Source: Setomelanomma holmii (taxonomy: Eukaryota > Ascomycota > Dothideomycetes > Pleosporales > Phaeosphaeriaceae). Taken from it: a stretch of 64,000 nt of DNA. Where the stretch lies: positions 62,001 to 126,000 of the forward strand of contig ML978196.1 of assembly GCA_010015745.1 (NCBI GenBank), written 5' to 3'. Of the stretch, positions 30,516 through 42,757 are shown piece after piece. The position numbers and the translations under genes were made by a program. Under the pieces are notes generated by a model. It ran no database searches, was not told the DNA's origin, and saw only the letters and a program-made list of their open reading frames with translations. Numbering within the stretch: the stretch's first letter is position 1; each line of letters starts with the position of its first letter.

Positions 30516-32585
30516 CTTGCTGAGTGGGGTGGAGAAAGCTTGTGGGAATTGTTTGCGAAGACTTATGAAGAAGCTCTGAGCATAAGTTGCGTGGAGATAT
30601 GGAGGATCATGCAAATGGTTACCTCGATTTATATCTCTCTTCGCGTGGTTTGTAGCACTTCAGCTTTCTTAGCGCGTGAAGGAAGAGTGTAACTTTCCAG
30701 CTGTATTCGAGCCGCCACCTATACAATTCGAAGTAGATTTGCAACACAGGCGAGCTGAACAATACAACAGGCTCCAAACAACGGGTGCTGATGATTGTTG
30801 TGCCCAAGCAGATGGCTTGGAATCAAGTTTATTAGGAGCTGAGCACTGGCCTAGCCGGTCTATGTTGAGAGTACACATGCAGATCTGTTGCAGTGTGGTG
30901 ACAGTGATCCACCGTCGAACCGCTGATACCTGCCAGTAGACAGCTGAGGCCAGACCAAGATCTCCATCACAGCTGACGTATATGAAAGTGGCGAATGTCG
31001 TCTCCAAGCCCGCATCCTCGACATGCCGACTCGGTATGTGCGAAGGTTCTCAGTCTGCTACTAGAGCACGGGCATCTTGCTGAGTCGGAAAGCTTCAGCG
31101 TTTTCGTGGACCTTCAGAGTATGAAGTTGCGAGATTGACGGAACATCGCATGTGGCCTTGAGCAAATATTGAGAAAAGTGTAGAACGACGTGTACGCTCG
31201 TCGTTATGAGGTCAGACCTGATAGAGTTACATGCTCGTCCATGGCGCATTCGCGCCTATGAGAATCTCCTCCTACGGGACTCTGCGGCGAATCTGTTCAC
31301 TTGATCAGGCCAACATGTGATCAAGTGATGCAAGTTTCAGACCACAGTGAGGTAGGGCACAAGACTCGGCGGAACTGACATTGCAGAAAAATCGTTCTTG
31401 GTTGACACGCGGTGTGACGAGCTGCTGCGGCTGGCTGACCCTGCCGCGACTACTTCAGCGCGGTGCCGATCTTACAACTAGCTGTCGCGACTCTAAGGTG
31501 CGTGAAATCCCGCTAGGAAAGCTGCAATCCGAGAAAAAAGAGTCACCATGCGCTCTCAGATGTGGAAGGGCAAGCGAAAAGTAGTATCGAGCTGAGGGTT
31601 GAGATGAGGAGATGGGCGGGGCGATGTAATCGAAATGTGCAATGCGGCTTTTCTGGTAAGCGAGTCGCATCCTCGTGATTAATCCCAGTCGGCTGATCGC
31701 TCTACACCATCTGCTCCAGTGGCTGCATCAAGGTGAACAAATAGACCGAGAGTTTGACGTTGCAGCTCCCGTTCCCGCTACCGTATACGGGCACGGTAGG
31801 TCGTGCCGCTGTCTGCAGTGCGCCTCAGCTTATTAGTTCGCCACCTTTCTCTAGGCTTACCCACACCAATGTGACATCGCTGTCCAATATCGGATCTTTG
31901 CGGCAGATTCGCAAATGCATCAGCTGGCCACTTTAACTCACCAGAGTATTCTGATTGGATCTCTCTGCAGCTGTCCTGGCGATAGAGCTCTCGCGATTTT
32001 GGCAACTACGGTAAGCCACGAAGAAGGATCGAGTCCAGAGCCAAACCGCATGAATTTCGAGCCTTGGGAAGCTGTAAGCATCAAGGACCATGCTGCTGTA
32101 GTGTGTGAGACTCGAACGTGCCCGTAATGAAGGCACCAGATTGGAGAACGTTGTCAAAATTAATCGTACTGAGTGGCATGTAGCATATTTAATCAGGTAG
32201 ATGCCCGAGCTTCGATCACACGAAGAACCATTCCTTAGGGTTATCGTCTTGCTGTGATTTCGGAAGGTCGCGCTCACGCTCTTTGGTGATGTTCAGGAGA
32301 CCTAAAGCGTATGGTTTGAACGATCTAGATCGACTGGAAGTTTCATGCTGTCGGGCTTGTTTCCATGCGTGAAGAGAACGTTGAAGTATGGCTTCAGCTG
32401 AGCCAGATCATGCGTACCCATCAGACTCGGCCAAACTGCTTGAAGGCCATGAGGCGCTCGCGGAACATGCTTGAATAGTGTTCTTGAGGTGCAATAAAGT
32501 GATCAATCCTGGGCACGTGTCGTCGAAATGTCGATTCGATTCGCCACTACTCGATTCGTGGAGTTGGCATGACTGACGGCCAGGC
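30516..32585. other. Gene-poor region of about 2 kb
   Basis: Many short ORFs in all frames, none with a recognisable domain or convincing gene structure. No repeat or RNA gene is noted. Confidence 0.5.
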
Positions 32586-34158
32586 TCAATGGAACTTGGC
32601 AGTGGTATGTCCTTCTCGATGATGCGTTCGGCTCGAACTGAGCTCTTCTGTGCGTATGCTGGATTTCTCAGCTTCTTTCTCATCCTGTGGCTGAGCTTCA
32701 AACGCGCCAGGAATATGCAAGGGCTTGCTCGGTGGCATGGGGACAATGTCAGCACGGGTGACAACGCTGTCCAGGAGGGCTTGATAGGCTGCAACCTCTA
32801 CATCGTGAGACCCTCGCTGGCTGACAAAGAAGGTGTCACGAAGGTTGAACCAGTGCCAGTAGCGCTCAACGTTGTATGATCCCATTGGAAGACTCTTGAT
32901 AGGTGCATGCTGCAGTATGTCCATAGTTTCAATATCGGCCCATACAGCCGCATATCGGACGATAGACCACGTTTCAGAGCTGGTACTGTTAAGCATATAG
33001 GATGTCTCCTACATTAAATAAACACGACGCCGTTGAGCGGGGAAACCTGTCGAATGCTCGTACATGGTACTCATCCATGGTGCGTCGCAAGTTGAGCACT
33101 GAACCACCTTGTACTGCCCAAAGCAGTTTATTGTAGACGACAGTATCGCTATAATCTGTGGTGTTCTTAGAGTCCAGCTGGCACCGATGCCACTTACACC
33201 GCACCACGATGCCGTGAATTCGAGCGCGATCGAAAGTAGCCAAGCAGGAAAGTAATAGTGGAAGCGTGCCAAGCCTTTCTCACTTGATCTATTTTCGCAG
33301 GTTTTCATATTGTACGAACGATAATTTAGAAGCGGTGTACCTGTGAAATTGACAAAGGCGGTGCCAATTAGACCCTGAAGCCATCGTGGCGTGGTAGCTC
33401 GAAAAGATCTGTGGCATTGGCACGGGCATCGCCAGTGGCATACTCGCATGATTGATGTTATTTCGATTTGGACGTACCGACTCCCAAGGACTTGGTCGTA
33501 ATCGATGGCGCGCAAAGAAGGCATGCTCATTCGATTGGGATTGAACATCGACGCCGCGCGCTCGATCGCCAGATTCATGTCTCTACCGGGTTCCGACAAT
33601 GCATTCGGCAATGCTCCAGGTTGCACGATGGACACTCTTTGTATATGTGTGAAGAGCCTGGGCACCATTTGACTGGAATCTGTCAGACAAACTCGGATGA
33701 ATCAAGGCAGACTTACAGCTGCGCGACGCTCAAAGCCAACATGATGTTCGTCTTGATTGAGACAAGCCCTTGCTGAAGGCTATCAATTTGTTGCTGCGCT
33801 CACCAATAATCTCTTTCAATTTTGCGCGTCGCCTTAGCTTTAGGTGACTCGTGTCATATGACCCGTGCTCTTCTCGGAGCACTTCAGCTTTCAAGTACTG
33901 ATTGAAAGCTTCTAATTGCTGCTGCGCTCGTGCCAGGAGTTTACCCAACTCTTCTTGTACCTCATGAGGTACCTCCCGGATCTGTAGTGCTGTTTGCACC
34001 AGGGTCAAGGTTGCATTGAAGTCATTGACCTCGTTCAGAGCGTTTACGACATACAGCGGCGAGCCTTTCAGACCCAACAGCCTTGTCAAAGTAGAGCTCG
34101 TAAGCGTCGCCGCACCGATCAGCGTGATAATACTCGCAACAAACCCAACAGCTTTCAT
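32586..34158 (-). pseudogene. STAND N-terminal domain / ankyrin-type gene, broken
   Basis: The N-terminal ORF (34158-33730) reads MKAVGFVASIITLIGAATLT and VVNALNEVNDFNATLTLVQT, matching the fungal N-terminal domain of STAND proteins (PF17111-like). Near 33775 the ORF runs out of frame (GLSQSRRT*), while another frame continues VSIKTNIMLALSVAQL to a GTAAGT donor, implying a one-base frameshift. The next exon (33668-33009) has CHWRCPCQCH, GTAFVNFTGTPLL and YYFPAWLL, typical of the middle of these proteins. Near 33140 the family-like frame changes again (LLWAVQGGSVLNLRRTMDEY). TAG 33009-33011 is followed in frame by 32996-32586 (NSTSSETWSIVRYAAVWADI, VAAYQALLDSVV). Two frameshifts plus a stop suggest decay. 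STAND proteins act in non-self recognition and self/non-self responses. Confidence 0.6.
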
Positions 34159-35049
34159 GATGTATTCGTAGATTCAATTAAAAATTATAGCAACCAGGAA
34201 AGGATTGTAGGTAGATGTATGGGAGACGGCATCATCCAAAAAGAACAAAATCGCATGAGTAGGGCATATCGCGAGGCTGAGTCGACATGCAGGATAACTC
34301 TCAGCCTTGCTCTTTGCAGGCCAATGACGCCCAATCATGGTGACGCATCGCGCATATGGCGTCCTTGGACCTTGCGATAGTGTGCTTGATGCCCGTCAGT
34401 CCGTCGTGGATATTGGTAGGACATCTCGCTCTGCTTCCAAGGTTGATGGCGAATGCGTTGCCGCCAGGTTGGCGCGGAAGTTTCACGGCTGGAGCATTCG
34501 CGGCGAGATTGCATTCTTGCGCCTTGAGATTGCCTCAGGACGAGGTCGAGGACGAGACGCTTTCCGCCCGGAATTGCATGCTAAAGGACGTGTGGTGAGC
34601 ATGCTTGACGCCATGGAATGTCGCGTCGAGGGTTGTTATTAAGTGGTGCCTTCCTCTTGAGACGCTATCTTATCGCATCTCCGAGATCCTTGCTAAGTCC
34701 GAATATCTCTTAGCACTCGAGCACGCAATTCACGCTAACACCAAATTCTGGACGCAACAACGCGACCGGCCGTATGCTGCAATCTATCGCCCGACAAAGT
34801 GTCTGGAACAGGCCAATCATGACGCGTCCAAAGAATGGCGAATGCTACGCCTTCTCCTCGGTTCGAGCTTTGCCGATACCGCTGGCTCCTGGACTTTTTC
34901 TCGACAACCGGCGTGGCCACTTTGTCACGCAGACTTCACCCAGGACTCCCGTGGTGAAAGCAAGTGGATCCCTTACTCCTTTCACCTCTCCATTGTAGAA
35001 TCTTGAAAGTCACTCGTTAGACTTCATTCCCTGCGGCGCGTCGTGCAAG
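34159..35049. other. Intergenic region upstream of MET10
   Basis: About 890 bp without a supported gene. I looked for a Cys3/MetR-type site upstream of the sulfite reductase gene and did not find a convincing one. Confidence 0.45.
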
Positions 35050-38000
35050 ATGCACAACCAACAAGCCGAGTCTGCTGGCCCTGGAGCCGAGCAGCAGCAA
35101 TCCAAGAGCTTCACCAAGAAGTCGTCGAGCCTACCATTTGGACAAGACCTCGACCTTGCTTCAATCAGCGGACCGACGTATCTCACAGCGCAGACGCTTG
35201 TCCAGCAAGTCGCATACACGCTCTCTGACAAGATCTTCGCGTATTCTGCGGAGTCGTTTGACTTGGATGTTGCAGTCAAGTACTGGCAAGAGCAGGGTGA
35301 GAAGAATGCTTTTGGATACAAGACTGGTGTCTCTTCGCTCGAGACAAGGACGGGCGCTGGCGCACTGGCGCTTGGCTACATCTTCTCCAAGGATTTTGAC
35401 CTGAAGAAGCGCCACATTCCACAATCAATTGTTGCGTCATCTGCGACCCTCAATTACCTCCGCGCATCGCTCGACCAGCTCGCTCTCCTCTACTCGGTCG
35501 CGAATCCGCTCACCGCACACATCGCCGCTGTGGATTACTCTGCCAACTCAAACGCCGGCCTAGTAACCGACTATGTCTCCTCCCTTACACTTGCCGAGGA
35601 CCTGGGTCTGGGCCTCGTCTGCAGCCCGTCGGTCTTCGAGGCTCAGCACATGGCCTTGTTCGCCACCCTGCTCTCGAGTGTCATCCCGACGATCCACACA
35701 TACGATGGCATCACTGTTGGACGGGAGACGGCACGCCTCGTGGACACATTGGACCAGAGCAGGCTGCATAACAGCTATCAGGCCGTGTTGAAGGCTGTGT
35801 CAGAGGTTGACAAGAAGCATTCGGACCATGCTGGACGTGTCGTCCGGCTGCTCGAAGCTTTCAACGACGAGTTCGGCGAGGACTACAAGCTTTTTGATTA
35901 CTACGGTCACGAGCAGTCAGAGAGCGTCCTTGTTGTCTTTGGCACAGTAGAGGCATCTTTGACTGCGCAGGTCGCCAATGCTCTCTCCCAAGACGGCGAC
36001 AAGGTTGGTGTTATCAACGTTCGCGTATACCGCCCATTCGTAGAGGAGGCTTTCCTCGAGGCACTTCCCAAGAGCGCCCAACGCATCTCCGTCCTTGGCC
36101 AAGTTCAGGATGAGGCTGCTGTTTTCGACTCTGCTGTGTACTCCAATCTCTACTCGGATGTTTTGGCGGCTGTTCAATTCGCTTTCAGCAGGAACGTTGA
36201 GGTGTCGGACGTCAAGTACTCTCGCGAGCAGGTTTGGACGCCGAGCAATATCTTGGATGTGTTCCGCCAGATTCATGGTGAAAAGACACAGACCGAGGTC
36301 CGCTCCCACGTCGACATTCTGAATACCGCAGACGTCAAGCAATACACATTCTGGGGCTTGGATGACTCACCCGCTGCCAATGCCCCTGTCGTGGTTGGCA
36401 AGCTTCTCTCCTCCGACTCCTCCAAGAACGTCTTTGTTCGTAACGGCCATGACAACCTGGTTCAGGGTGGCGTGTCTCGCATCGACATCCGCAATGCTGA
36501 TTACACTGTCGAGGCTCCGTATGCAGTAGAGCAAGCAGACTTTGCCTATGTTGGCGACCTCAACATCCTCAACACCTTCGATGTTTTGAACAGCGTCAAG
36601 CCCGACAGTTCCATCATCGTGAAGCTTCCGGGTGTCAAAGACGAGGACCTTGAGAAGAAACTTTCACCCGCCTTCCGCAAGGCACTCGTTGACAAGGACG
36701 TCGAGCTTTTCGTCCTGGACCCCGCTCTTTCAGAGGCTGTTGCCGAAGATGTCACACTTGAGTCTTACCTGACACAATTGGCATTCTTGAAAGTCGCCCG
36801 CGAGGACCTCCTGACGTCGGGCTTGTCAAGGCTGGCTGCCATCAATGGCACCTCTGAGGGCTTCGAGAAACTGGCCAAGCAGCTGGAAAGCGCTCTCCGC
36901 GAGGTGGAGGTCCCTGCTGCGTGGGCTACCGTGGAGGAGGATGCTGAGCCTCTTCACCTGCCCTCCGACATCAACGTCAACAGCTTCGCTGCATTCGACC
37001 GCAACGAGACCGAGCCTCCCACGTATCTCAGAGACTGGAAGGTGGCCGCAAAGGGTTTGGCTTTCAAGGAGGCCTTCGGCACCCAGATCGCCCTTCGCCC
37101 TGACCTCGGCATCAAGACTGCTGTCGTGACTGTCAAGGAACATCGCCGTTTGACGCCGCTTGCATACGATCGTAACATATTCCACATCGAGTTTGACCTT
37201 GGCAACTCTGGTGTCACCTATGCCATTGGTGAGGCTCTCGGTATCCATGCCGAGAACGACAAGGTTCAGGTCGAAGAATTCATCAAATGGTACGGTCTCA
37301 ACCCTGAAGAGGTTGTCGAGGTGCCCTCACGCGAAGATCCCAACGTCTTGGTTAACCGCACGGTCTACCAGTCTTTGATGCAGAACGTGGATATCTTCGG
37401 TCGTCCACCCAAGCGGTTCTATGAGGTTCTTGCTGAGTTCGCTGATGACGAGCGCGAGAAGCGAGAACTTCTCCAGCTCCTCAGTGCAGAGGGCGCTTCC
37501 GAGTTCAAGCGTCGTGCCGAAGTCGACACCGTCACCTACGCCGATATTCTCCTAGAGTTCCCCTCCGCACATCCCTCGTTCCACGATATTGTGCGCATCG
37601 TCAACCCAATGAAGCGTCGCGAATACTCCATTGCCTCATCGCAACACGTCACACCCAACAGCGTCTCCCTCCTCATTGTCACCGTCAACTGGGTCGACCC
37701 CAAGGGCCGCGATCGCTTCGGCCAAGCAACCCGCTTCCTTAACACGCTCACCGTTGGCACCCACGTCACCGTATCCGTCAAGCCGTCCGTCATGAAGCTA
37801 CCACCCAAGACCACCGCACCCATCATCATGGCCGGTCTCGGAACCGGTCTCGCTCCCTTCCGCGCCTTCGTCCAAGAACGCGCCTACCAAAAGCAACAAG
37901 GCCACGAGATCGGCGAAGTCCTCCTGTACATGGGCTCGCGCCACCAACGCGAAGAATACCTCTACGGCGAAGAATGGGAAGCCTACCAAGACGCGGGTAT

Positions 38001-38289
38001 CATTACGCTTCTCGGCCGCGCCTTCTCGCGCGACCAGCCGCAGAAGATTTACATCCAGGATCGCATGCGCGAGTCGTTGACGGATATCCGACGAAGCTAT
38101 TTGGAGAAGGAGGGCGCGTTTTATCTATGTGGTCCCACGTGGCCGGTGCCGGATGTTACGAATGTTCTTGAAGAGGCGATCAGTGTGGAACATAAGGCGA
38201 AGAGCGCGGATGGGGCGAGGAAGGTGGATAGTAGGAAGGAGATTGAGAAGTTAAAGGATGAGGGGAGGTATGTTCTCGAGGTTTATTAG
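35050..38289 (+). CDS. MET10: Sulfite reductase [NADPH] flavoprotein alpha subunit
   Basis: Supplies electrons from NADPH through FAD to the hemoprotein subunit for reduction of sulfite to sulfide in sulfate assimilation. A single intronless ORF of 1079 aa, similar in length to yeast Met10. The N-terminal half is the pyruvate-ferredoxin-oxidoreductase-like region (SGPTYLTAQTLVQQVAYTLS, KLFDYYGHEQSESVLVVFGT, VINVRVYRPFVEEAFLEALP). The C-terminal ~400 residues form the FAD/NADPH module: HIEFDLGNSGVTYAIGEALG, RREYSIASS (FAD binding RxYS), GLGTGLAPFRAFVQERAYQK (NADPH) and GAFYLCGPTWPVPDVTNVLE. The ATG at 35050 is the first in frame. The gene is well preserved. Its partner hemoprotein is not in this window. 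Confidence 0.96.
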   Translation: MHNQQAESAGPGAEQQQSKSFTKKSSSLPFGQDLDLASISGPTYLTAQTLVQQVAYTLSDKIFAYSAESFDLDVAVKYWQEQGEKNAFGYKTGVSSLETRTGAGALALGYIFSKDFDLKKRHIPQSIVASSATLNYLRASLDQLALLYSVANPLTAHIAAVDYSANSNAGLVTDYVSSLTLAEDLGLGLVCSPSVFEAQHMALFATLLSSVIPTIHTYDGITVGRETARLVDTLDQSRLHNSYQAVLKAVSEVDKKHSDHAGRVVRLLEAFNDEFGEDYKLFDYYGHEQSESVLVVFGTVEASLTAQVANALSQDGDKVGVINVRVYRPFVEEAFLEALPKSAQRISVLGQVQDEAAVFDSAVYSNLYSDVLAAVQFAFSRNVEVSDVKYSREQVWTPSNILDVFRQIHGEKTQTEVRSHVDILNTADVKQYTFWGLDDSPAANAPVVVGKLLSSDSSKNVFVRNGHDNLVQGGVSRIDIRNADYTVEAPYAVEQADFAYVGDLNILNTFDVLNSVKPDSSIIVKLPGVKDEDLEKKLSPAFRKALVDKDVELFVLDPALSEAVAEDVTLESYLTQLAFLKVAREDLLTSGLSRLAAINGTSEGFEKLAKQLESALREVEVPAAWATVEEDAEPLHLPSDINVNSFAAFDRNETEPPTYLRDWKVAAKGLAFKEAFGTQIALRPDLGIKTAVVTVKEHRRLTPLAYDRNIFHIEFDLGNSGVTYAIGEALGIHAENDKVQVEEFIKWYGLNPEEVVEVPSREDPNVLVNRTVYQSLMQNVDIFGRPPKRFYEVLAEFADDEREKRELLQLLSAEGASEFKRRAEVDTVTYADILLEFPSAHPSFHDIVRIVNPMKRREYSIASSQHVTPNSVSLLIVTVNWVDPKGRDRFGQATRFLNTLTVGTHVTVSVKPSVMKLPPKTTAPIIMAGLGTGLAPFRAFVQERAYQKQQGHEIGEVLLYMGSRHQREEYLYGEEWEAYQDAGIITLLGRAFSRDQPQKIYIQDRMRESLTDIRRSYLEKEGAFYLCGPTWPVPDVTNVLEEAISVEHKAKSADGARKVDSRKEIEKLKDEGRYVLEVY

Positions 38290-41200
38290 GTTAGCATTGG
38301 GGGATAGGTGGGCTGGTGAGAAGTAACGAAGGCGAGTTTCGAATTGCATGTGAAATGTGCCATGACCCGGAAATTTGTGATTTTCTATGTCAGTGCAAAT
38401 CACATGATTCATCCTGGCCGAAGACGGATCTTAGATTCATATCGCTTCTCATCATCTACGGGCCAGCGCAGAAGCGTGTGACGTTGATGCGTACTCCAAA
38501 CAAGCCTTGTCACGATCAAGCATAATTGCAGCTCCCACGTCATACCTACCACCGATTGCACCAGTGTATCTGCGTCAGAGCACGATATGCACATCAAACC
38601 GATATATCCAAGGATCTAACTTGCAATCTGCGATATTACTTCCCATACGTCCCTTTGTGTTGTATATTCAAATCATGATGTGAGCCCGACCGGTGTCGCT
38701 TACGCATCCTAGTTGAGATGGCAGAGCGTATTCGGAAGAAACATCCAACAGAGCAGAGAACTATGGGCTCGTAGTTTGGTCGATAGTTGTGTGCGACGAT
38801 GGTGTGGTGCGGTGCGATGCCGGAGATTTTGATGGAGTTGCGTGACGCGCGTTTAGCGCTGTCTGATTGACGATCGTGCATTGAGAGGTGTTTGTGCTCT
38901 ACTGCTAGCTGTTTGATATGGAAGAGACGTAGTTGTCGCTTATCTATAGGATCTTCTGCGGTGGTCGGTGCCTTGTTGATGTGGAGGAGTATGTCTGTGT
39001 AGACCTTGCTCGATTTTCGAAGACAGACGTCGTTGCGCCAGTCTCTGCGTTGTGCGTAAGCTCGTCCATAGATTGTAAACTTTGTCTTGTGTTCGGATTG
39101 TTCGAGTAGTCGGAAGGGGGATTGCTAATGATTCGCAGCGGTAGCTGCTAGTGTTCGAGCAGAGTGTGGCGGTGTATCCTCGAAGTGCGTAGTGAGCTTA
39201 TGTGAAACTCACCGTTCTGTAAATGCGATCATCCGCAAGCCACGTTGCTCTTCATGTTGTCCGCGAGGAAGGTGATGGAGCATGCAGCGAGTCTCGATAG
39301 GGGCTGACACTAGACGGCAAACAGCAGGGAAGGAGATTGCTACAATCGCCTTGGACTGCCGTGTGACAACGACAAGTCAGTAAGTGGAGAGGTTTCGTGC
39401 GCTACATTGGTTCTGGCCCTTCCTAATATGCTCAAGATTTGTTCTCCAAATGATAGGCGGCCAGGATGCCGCGCGATCTGTGGCGAACATCGTTCTACGC
39501 TATGTTGGCCTGGCAGAACTTCGCCGAAGCTCGTGTTGTGTTTTTTCTGAGTACTGTGGGGCTAAAGAGAATAGTTTCTTTATGCTGATGATTGTCGGGG
39601 TTGTGGTGTCTGACCAAGTTGATATGCTGGCCTATTGCCAAGAGTTAGGAGATCTGAGCGAGGAAGGTCCTGACAGCGGTATTGATGGCTGGGGTCTCCT
39701 TGCTGCGCATGGAGACGTCACAGCGATGGTCTATCATTCTGCTCCCATCATAATACGAAGCAATAGCCTGGAGGTGCTGCACCTTGAGGTGATCGTGTAG
39801 GCGGAAGGTTGTCCTGGGTTCAAGGATCCGGGTTGCAGCACGACTCTCGTGTCCCAAAGGTATACGAGCGACTACGCAGCATTGGATGAAGGCATGATGT
39901 GTTGAAGTCGTGATGCAAGATTGGAACTTGTTGTTGCTGATGCGTGGCAAGAGCTTTCCTGTGGCAATGGCAAAGGCGCTTGCCCCAATGTGCACATTGA
40001 TAAAAGGGTTTGACAACGACTCGGCCCGGTACCCCATCCACTGAGTCCAACCAGCGGGCATTCTTTTGTGATTCCAAACTTCTGAAATATGCGAGTGTCT
40101 GCGTGTACCAATAGGCGTGGTGGTGAAAATCTTGCAACGGCAGCGAAGAGCTGAAAGACTCTGGAAACTGCCCCATGACAAGGGAATCTTGCATTGGGAT
40201 TTCGAGACGAGTTACCTTCTGTAGGCGACAGGCACGCGTGGGTCTGCTGCAAGTGGTGCAGATTGTGATGGCCACTGGCGCCCGTTGCCAGACACCAGCT
40301 TACCGCGGTCAAAGCTGGCCATGCAAGCAACACAACATCCTTCGATAATGTAGAGCTACCCAGCTTTGGGTTCAGGCCAGGTATATGGATTGATTTAATA
40401 CGGATCCCCTCTATAGGCAGCGCTTGTAGCGTCTGTGAACCTATATTTGGAGCGTATTGACCCACGCATGCGTACCTTCGCTTGGGAAGTCGAACGCCAT
40501 CGATCGGCCCCCTTTGTGCCGGCATGGCCGTGGAGATGTCCACTGTCCATGGATCAGGAGCTTTTATCAGGGCGCGACGGCTTCCCAAAGCATTATGCCA
40601 TTCAGAAGAGTGCGAAGTAATCATTTAAAAGCCAGAGTCTGCTGCGGACATGCGCCGTCCAGCAAGTCGACGCCCATAAGACGCTTCCGATAGGCATTAG
40701 TCTGTCGCTCAGGTCTACCAACGTTCGCCGCGGGCCATAATCGGAAGGTGGCGGAACTTGCTGGTGAGCGAAAGACATTGTACAACTCAAACCGGTCCAC
40801 CTCACGACGGACATTGCTGACCACCAATAGATAACAAGCAAATACCTAAAAGCAAAGCAAACATGATATACACTTTCGCTTCGAGTCCACACGCACCGCT
40901 CATTTTTCGCCAGATGCAAGAGAAGTATGCTGCTTTTGCACACTCGAACAAGTCGCGAAGCGGTTGCGTTGCCCAAAACACAAATGTGGACGTGAAGAGT
41001 GAGCATGTCTTCAACATCTGCTTACAGGCTGCATGCTGAAACCGTGTAGCTGTTAGCAAACAGGAACGAGGTCAGAATACCACTGTCGCTGAGAGGCCGA
41101 CTAAGGCTGTCACAGAAGCGCAGCGGACCGCAACAAGAGTAGGAAAGGAGTCAACGATTCGAGGCTCACGAGTCCGAATCAAAACAGAATCCGATGATCC

Positions 41201-42757
41201 AACCACCGAGCTTCAACAATACTTCAGACTTCGCGCGGCACCCGCGCCTTTGCCTCTACAACGGCCCGCTTCAGAAAAACAGAGACGGTCTCTTGGATCC
41301 GCCTTGACGATGAGCCACGCACTCGCGGGAGCAACCTCTTTGAAGAGATCACAATCCGCCTCTGGCATTGGCACACCGGATCGGTCGTTGAAACGACATC
41401 GGCCAAGTCTTGTGGATGGAGTGAGATGAAGCCGCCAACCTACTCGAAGCTCAATCAGCATAGACCATAGTCCAGCGTACAACATGCCGAACTCTGTTCA
41501 CATGATTGAACGCAATTGCTAGACAGGGAGGAACGAACTAGTCCAGCTATTGGAGCCTCACGTTGCATGCTCTCTTCGATCCTGAATGGTTACTGGAAAC
41601 CTGCAGCGAATTCGACTCTGACCAACAATCCACTAGTCCCTCGGAGCTTTCAACGATCTGGCATTGCACACTCCTAATGAATGCGAGCAGGGAAGGGGTC
41701 AATTTTGACATCGACGAGCGGCCAGCTATAACCAGATTTGACGTCATCCAATTGGAAAGGCTGCCAGGCCGATAGAATTTATAGCGAGGCGACTGCTTTT
41801 GGAATATAGGAAGCTAGAGAAGTATCGCCTCGAAAATCCACATGCAAAGAGATCAGGTCCAAACAAGAGCGGCTGAATGGGGTGGAGCAAGAACACAAAA
41901 GTCGTCGGGTTAGGCGCGCTTTCCTCGCGTCACAGAGGGAAATGAGGCATCCGCCTGACGCTGGCGACAAATTAGACGAAAGATAGAGCATCAACGACAT
42001 CGAATAGGTTGTTGCGAGAAGGGCAAGAGCTGCAGGGCCGGTGCCAAGCAAGCTGATTTAGTGAGGGTGACCAGCTTATCTTGGTGTCAATACCTCACAT
42101 CAAACTTACACAGTCTGTCTGCAAACCTATGCTTCACATCTGCTGATCCTGGGCAAATGCTATCATTCCTTGCCACCAAAGCCATATTGCTCGCTACACG
42201 TGTCTGGCAGCGCCTCTTCTTTGACGCGTCATGAGTGCCTCCAATTCCAATATTCGACGCGTTGCGACGCGACAGTGGAACGAGCGCATCTACGTCTAGT
42301 ATGTCTAGCCCTGATCCTTGGCTATGGGTGGAATGAACTTCATCACTGAACTTTTTTGACAAATCCGACCGCACGAACGAGGATGTGAGGCTTTCCATGC
42401 TTGGAAGAGATCACGTCTCGACACAAATGCCAGAAGCGGCAATTTATGAGCATAACTACCACATTGCTATCACCAATGACCTCTTCCTGCTTCCGTGCTA
42501 GATTCAGCCACTCATCAACTGGCCATCTTCTTTTGCGCCCCAGCGTCCCGCCGTGGCATTTAAGTCGAGAGAGTCAGCATACTCCCTATTGACATCTTAT
42601 CGTGCTAACGTACATATTCCCTGAGGCTCACCGGCGTCAGGTGCCAAGATAGAGACGAATTTTAGAGCCCGCTGCCAGTCAAGGCACCACGAACCATTGA
42701 TCTACTTGGTGTCAGCGATTCGTTGCGTCTCTGGAGATCTGGCATGTCACAACTCAC
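38290..42757. other. Gene-poor region of about 4.4 kb
   Basis: This is the longest gap in the window. Overlapping minus-strand ORFs at 39645-40624 (up to 250 codons) and other short ORFs have no recognisable domain, codon-like regularity or splice logic, so I do not call them. A CRE palindrome sits at 41739-41746. I see no terminal repeats, transposase or tandem repeats, though old mutated mobile-element remnants cannot be excluded by eye. Confidence 0.5.
41739..41746. promoter_or_regulatory. CRE palindrome TGACGTCA
   Basis: Perfect 8-bp CRE in the gene-poor stretch. The nearest confident genes are over 1 kb away, so its role is doubtful. Confidence 0.15.

Noticed and set aside
39645..40624. 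Overlapping minus-strand ORFs up to 250 codons
   Set aside because: Open in all three frames at once, without recognisable motifs or start context. This points to low stop density rather than a gene.
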